64,000 bases of DNA, from NCBI GenBank assembly GCA_028386065.3, contig JAKUCV010002454.1:27987-91986 (forward strand), given 5' to 3'. The translations under genes were made by a program, and so were the position numbers. Positions 61,763 to 64,000 of the stretch are shown here, piece after piece (positions within the stretch are counted from its first letter, which is position 1; every line of letters starts with the position of its first letter). Below the pieces are notes generated by a model. It searched no databases. It saw only the letters and a list, made by a program, of their open reading frames with translations, and was not told the origin of the DNA. The stretch is from Turnera subulata (Eukaryota; Streptophyta; Magnoliopsida; Malpighiales; Passifloraceae).

Positions 61763-64000
61763 ATGGGGAAAGCTTCAAGAGACAAAAGGGTAGGCTTGTT
61801 ACTGGGTTTCTTGCTTTTTCGCTGTAAGTCAATCTGTTCTAAAGATATCACCTTACCTTGGTTTTGCAGGATATCTATTATCGGAAAGCTAAAGAAGAAG
61901 GCTGGCGTGCTCGAAGTGCATTCAAACTTCTTCAGATTGATGAAGAGTTCAATATATTTGAAGGTGATTGAATCTGTTCTGCTGCCTTCTCTTGCTTCAT
62001 CTCTATTTATAGAGAATCGGATTAATCGCTATAGATATTATGTTACCATGGCTCATGGTTGTGCTGTTTCTGAAATTTGGTTGTTTTAATTTGTAGGGGT
62101 AAAACGCATTGTAGACCTGTGCGCTGCTCCTGGTAGTTGGAGTCAGGTATGTTAACAGCAATTTACATGTTCAACTTGTTATTTATAAGCTTCAGTGTTT
62201 CTGCGAAGCTTATTTCCAGAGCTTATGATTATCCAGTTCCGTTATATCTCATTTCAACCTCTTTGACTATCTATAAGTGATGCCTTTCTTTTCCATTATA
62301 AGTCTGGAGATGTGCATAATATCTGGTATCTGATGTATGTATTGTTCTGTTCTGCAGGTTTTGAGCCGTAAATTATATCTTCCAGGAAAGCTTTCACCTG
62401 GATCAAGGTGAACTTTTTGTACTTGGATGAAAATTTTATTTGGGAACAATATACTAAGCTGGGGTTTCACAACCTCTATTGAGGAGGGCCTCTATTGTAT
62501 TTCTCTAAATGGTCAATGAATATTCTGAAATGTGTATGCCATGACTATGGAAGTAGAGTGCCAGAATCACTCATTGATTTTACAGTTACTCAACCTCCTG
62601 TGCCGTTTTACTTCAGTTATAATCATGAAAATGATTCATTCTTCATTCTGCATCCCTGTAAGATATTGACTTTTTGAAACATGCTTTGCAGTGACAAAAA
62701 TGACCTTCCTCTTATTGTGGCTATTGATTTGCAACCTATGGCCCCGATCGAAGGTGTTATCCAAGTGCAGGGTGATATTACCAATGCCCGAACCGCCGAA
62801 GTGGTAAGGGTAGTCATTTGCATCAAATACTTGATGACATGACATGAAAGGTTCTATTGTTTTACAACTAAGTAGTTAGTTCAATATTATCTCAGTACAT
62901 CAGTGATCAGTCATTAAGTCAACATGCAACATGACTCTTTAAACTCCATGTCATAGGTTACATTCAGAAAAGTTTGAATGGTTTTCTAATGGAAATTAGG
63001 TGTTGCCTAATTGAGTTTACTGTCTGATAAAAGCCCATAGTTGGTGGACAAGATCCGTTTTTTATCTTTTATTGGATTGAATTTACAACATCACCTGTGT
63101 TTGCTGTAGTTTGTGCTTAAGACTATGTAAATACCTAAAAGATGTATCTGTCACCCAAATTGAATTAAAATGGGCCTTATTTTCATGGTTCAACTGAAAC
63201 TTAGATAGATTTCTCTAGCATGTATACTCATATTGATCTGGATGTGGCTATTGCTACTTGCTTTTTTATTAAATCACTTGTTTACACCTGCATCATGTAT
63301 TATTCAGTGCATTGGTGTTAGATTGCAATTTATTGAACATTCCTCCACTGTTTTGTTTTTCCTGTACAGGTCATTCGACATTTTGATGGCTGCAAAGCTG
63401 ATCTAGTTGTGTGTGATGGTGCCCCTGATGGTAAAACAACATTCAGAGTTTTCTGTTATATGTTCTAAGGGTTGCACATAAAGTGTGATAAACTAACTAC
63501 ATTGTTTGAATCTTTACTGCTACTGATTTGCAGTTACTGGTCTTCATGACATGGATGAATTTGTTCAATCACAACTTATATTGGCGGTAAAGGCTTATAC
63601 CACTTTTTTTTTTGATGCTAATCGAGATTTGTTATACCACTTACTGTCTATGGCACACTTCTATGTTGTTAGAATGGTAGCTATCTTGTCATGCAGATTT
63701 AGAATGTACATCATATACATGCAAGTTTTTATAGCACATGATTGAATCTCAATCTTTGGTGTTCTTTTACCAAAAGCATTATATCAATGTTGGCAATGTT
63801 CCTTATCTACTAAGCCTTCACATTACTTCTTCGTATGTTTTTTGTTACTTTTCTTAGAATGTGCTTATTTGAAGATTGTTACTGTTCATTTCCAAGGACC
63901 AAATGAGTATCTAGATAACTAACCAAACGTAAAAGATCTCTTTAAAAGTTTATAAACATTTTTTTTGAAATTATCCTTCTTTCTAGCAGCTAGTTACTGT
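61763..64000 (+). CDS. TRM7/FTSJ1-type tRNA 2'-O-methyltransferase, 5' part
   Basis: Exons: 61763-61789 (27 bp), 61870-61963, 62097-62146, 62358-62407, 62692-62803, 63370-63430 and 63534-63586. The next exon probably begins at 63990 and runs off the window. The seven complete exons give 149 codons in frame. MGKASRDKR and [20 protein letters not shown] are near-invariant in eukaryotic TRM7. The SAM-binding motif is [35 protein letters not shown] and [21 protein letters not shown] follow as expected. Lys in RSAFKL and Asp in VCDGAPD belong to the K-D-K-E catalytic set; the later K and E lie beyond the window. TRM7 methylates positions 32 and 34 of the tRNA anticodon loop with a partner protein. 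The very short exons explain why it is easily missed. Missing 3' end is due to the window only. Confidence 0.93.

Overview
This is a 64 kb piece of plant nuclear DNA, most likely from a eudicot with a moderate transposon load. The evidence is AT-rich intergenic sequence, short GT-AG introns, a plastid-targeted HSP70, a DYW-type PPR gene, a CLAVATA1/BAM-type receptor kinase and a CYP81-type P450. Bacterial-style features (operons, ribosome binding sites, CRISPR) are absent. I rebuilt the gene models by hand from splice sites and reading-frame phase. Each multi-exon model closes in frame to a length expected for its family.

Layout, genes: (1) CYP81-like P450, + strand, 546-2160. (2) PB1-domain protein, + strand, 7705-9970. 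(3) plastid stromal HSP70, - strand, 13916-10950, with a G-box and a heat-shock element upstream. (4) MACPF-domain protein, + strand, 16709-20333. (5) mitochondrial ribosomal protein bL12m, + strand, 21115-21621. (6) intronless DYW-class PPR protein, - strand, 25252-22874. (7) a two-exon 142-aa single-pass membrane protein, - strand, 26247-25725. (8) cytosolic ribosomal protein uL3 (RPL3), - strand, 32446-30660. (9) BAM3-like LRR receptor kinase, + strand, 43845-48136. (10) the 5' part of a TRM7/FTSJ-type tRNA 2'-O-methyltransferase, + strand, from 61763 to the window end. These are unlinked housekeeping, defence and development genes, not a co-regulated cluster.

Layout, mobile DNA: a young gag-protease-only Ty1/copia element at 2984-5379 (5-bp duplication GGATA), inside an intron of a decayed gene; a Tourist-like MITE at 14559-14975 (duplication TTA); a SINE-like repeat near 33842-34130; a LINE-type element at 36959-39372 that carries only ORF1 and is flanked by a perfect 17-bp duplication; an old Ty1/copia element at 49107-55352 (duplication CTTTC) containing a LINE endonuclease fragment, a tRNA-derived SINE and a GC-rich block; a long inverted-repeat element at 58161-58562; and a broken Ty3/gypsy 5' end on the - strand at about 58860-60877 that contains a 90-bp minisatellite.

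The most unusual signal is in the old copia element. At least 19 short interrupted palindromes lie between 50379 and 54227. Each has arms of 4-7 nt around a 5-nt spacer, usually CTGAA or CAGAA, with C on its left and G on its right. The arm sequence differs every time, but the geometry does not. The ORF1-only LINE with intact target-site duplications is the second most interesting item.
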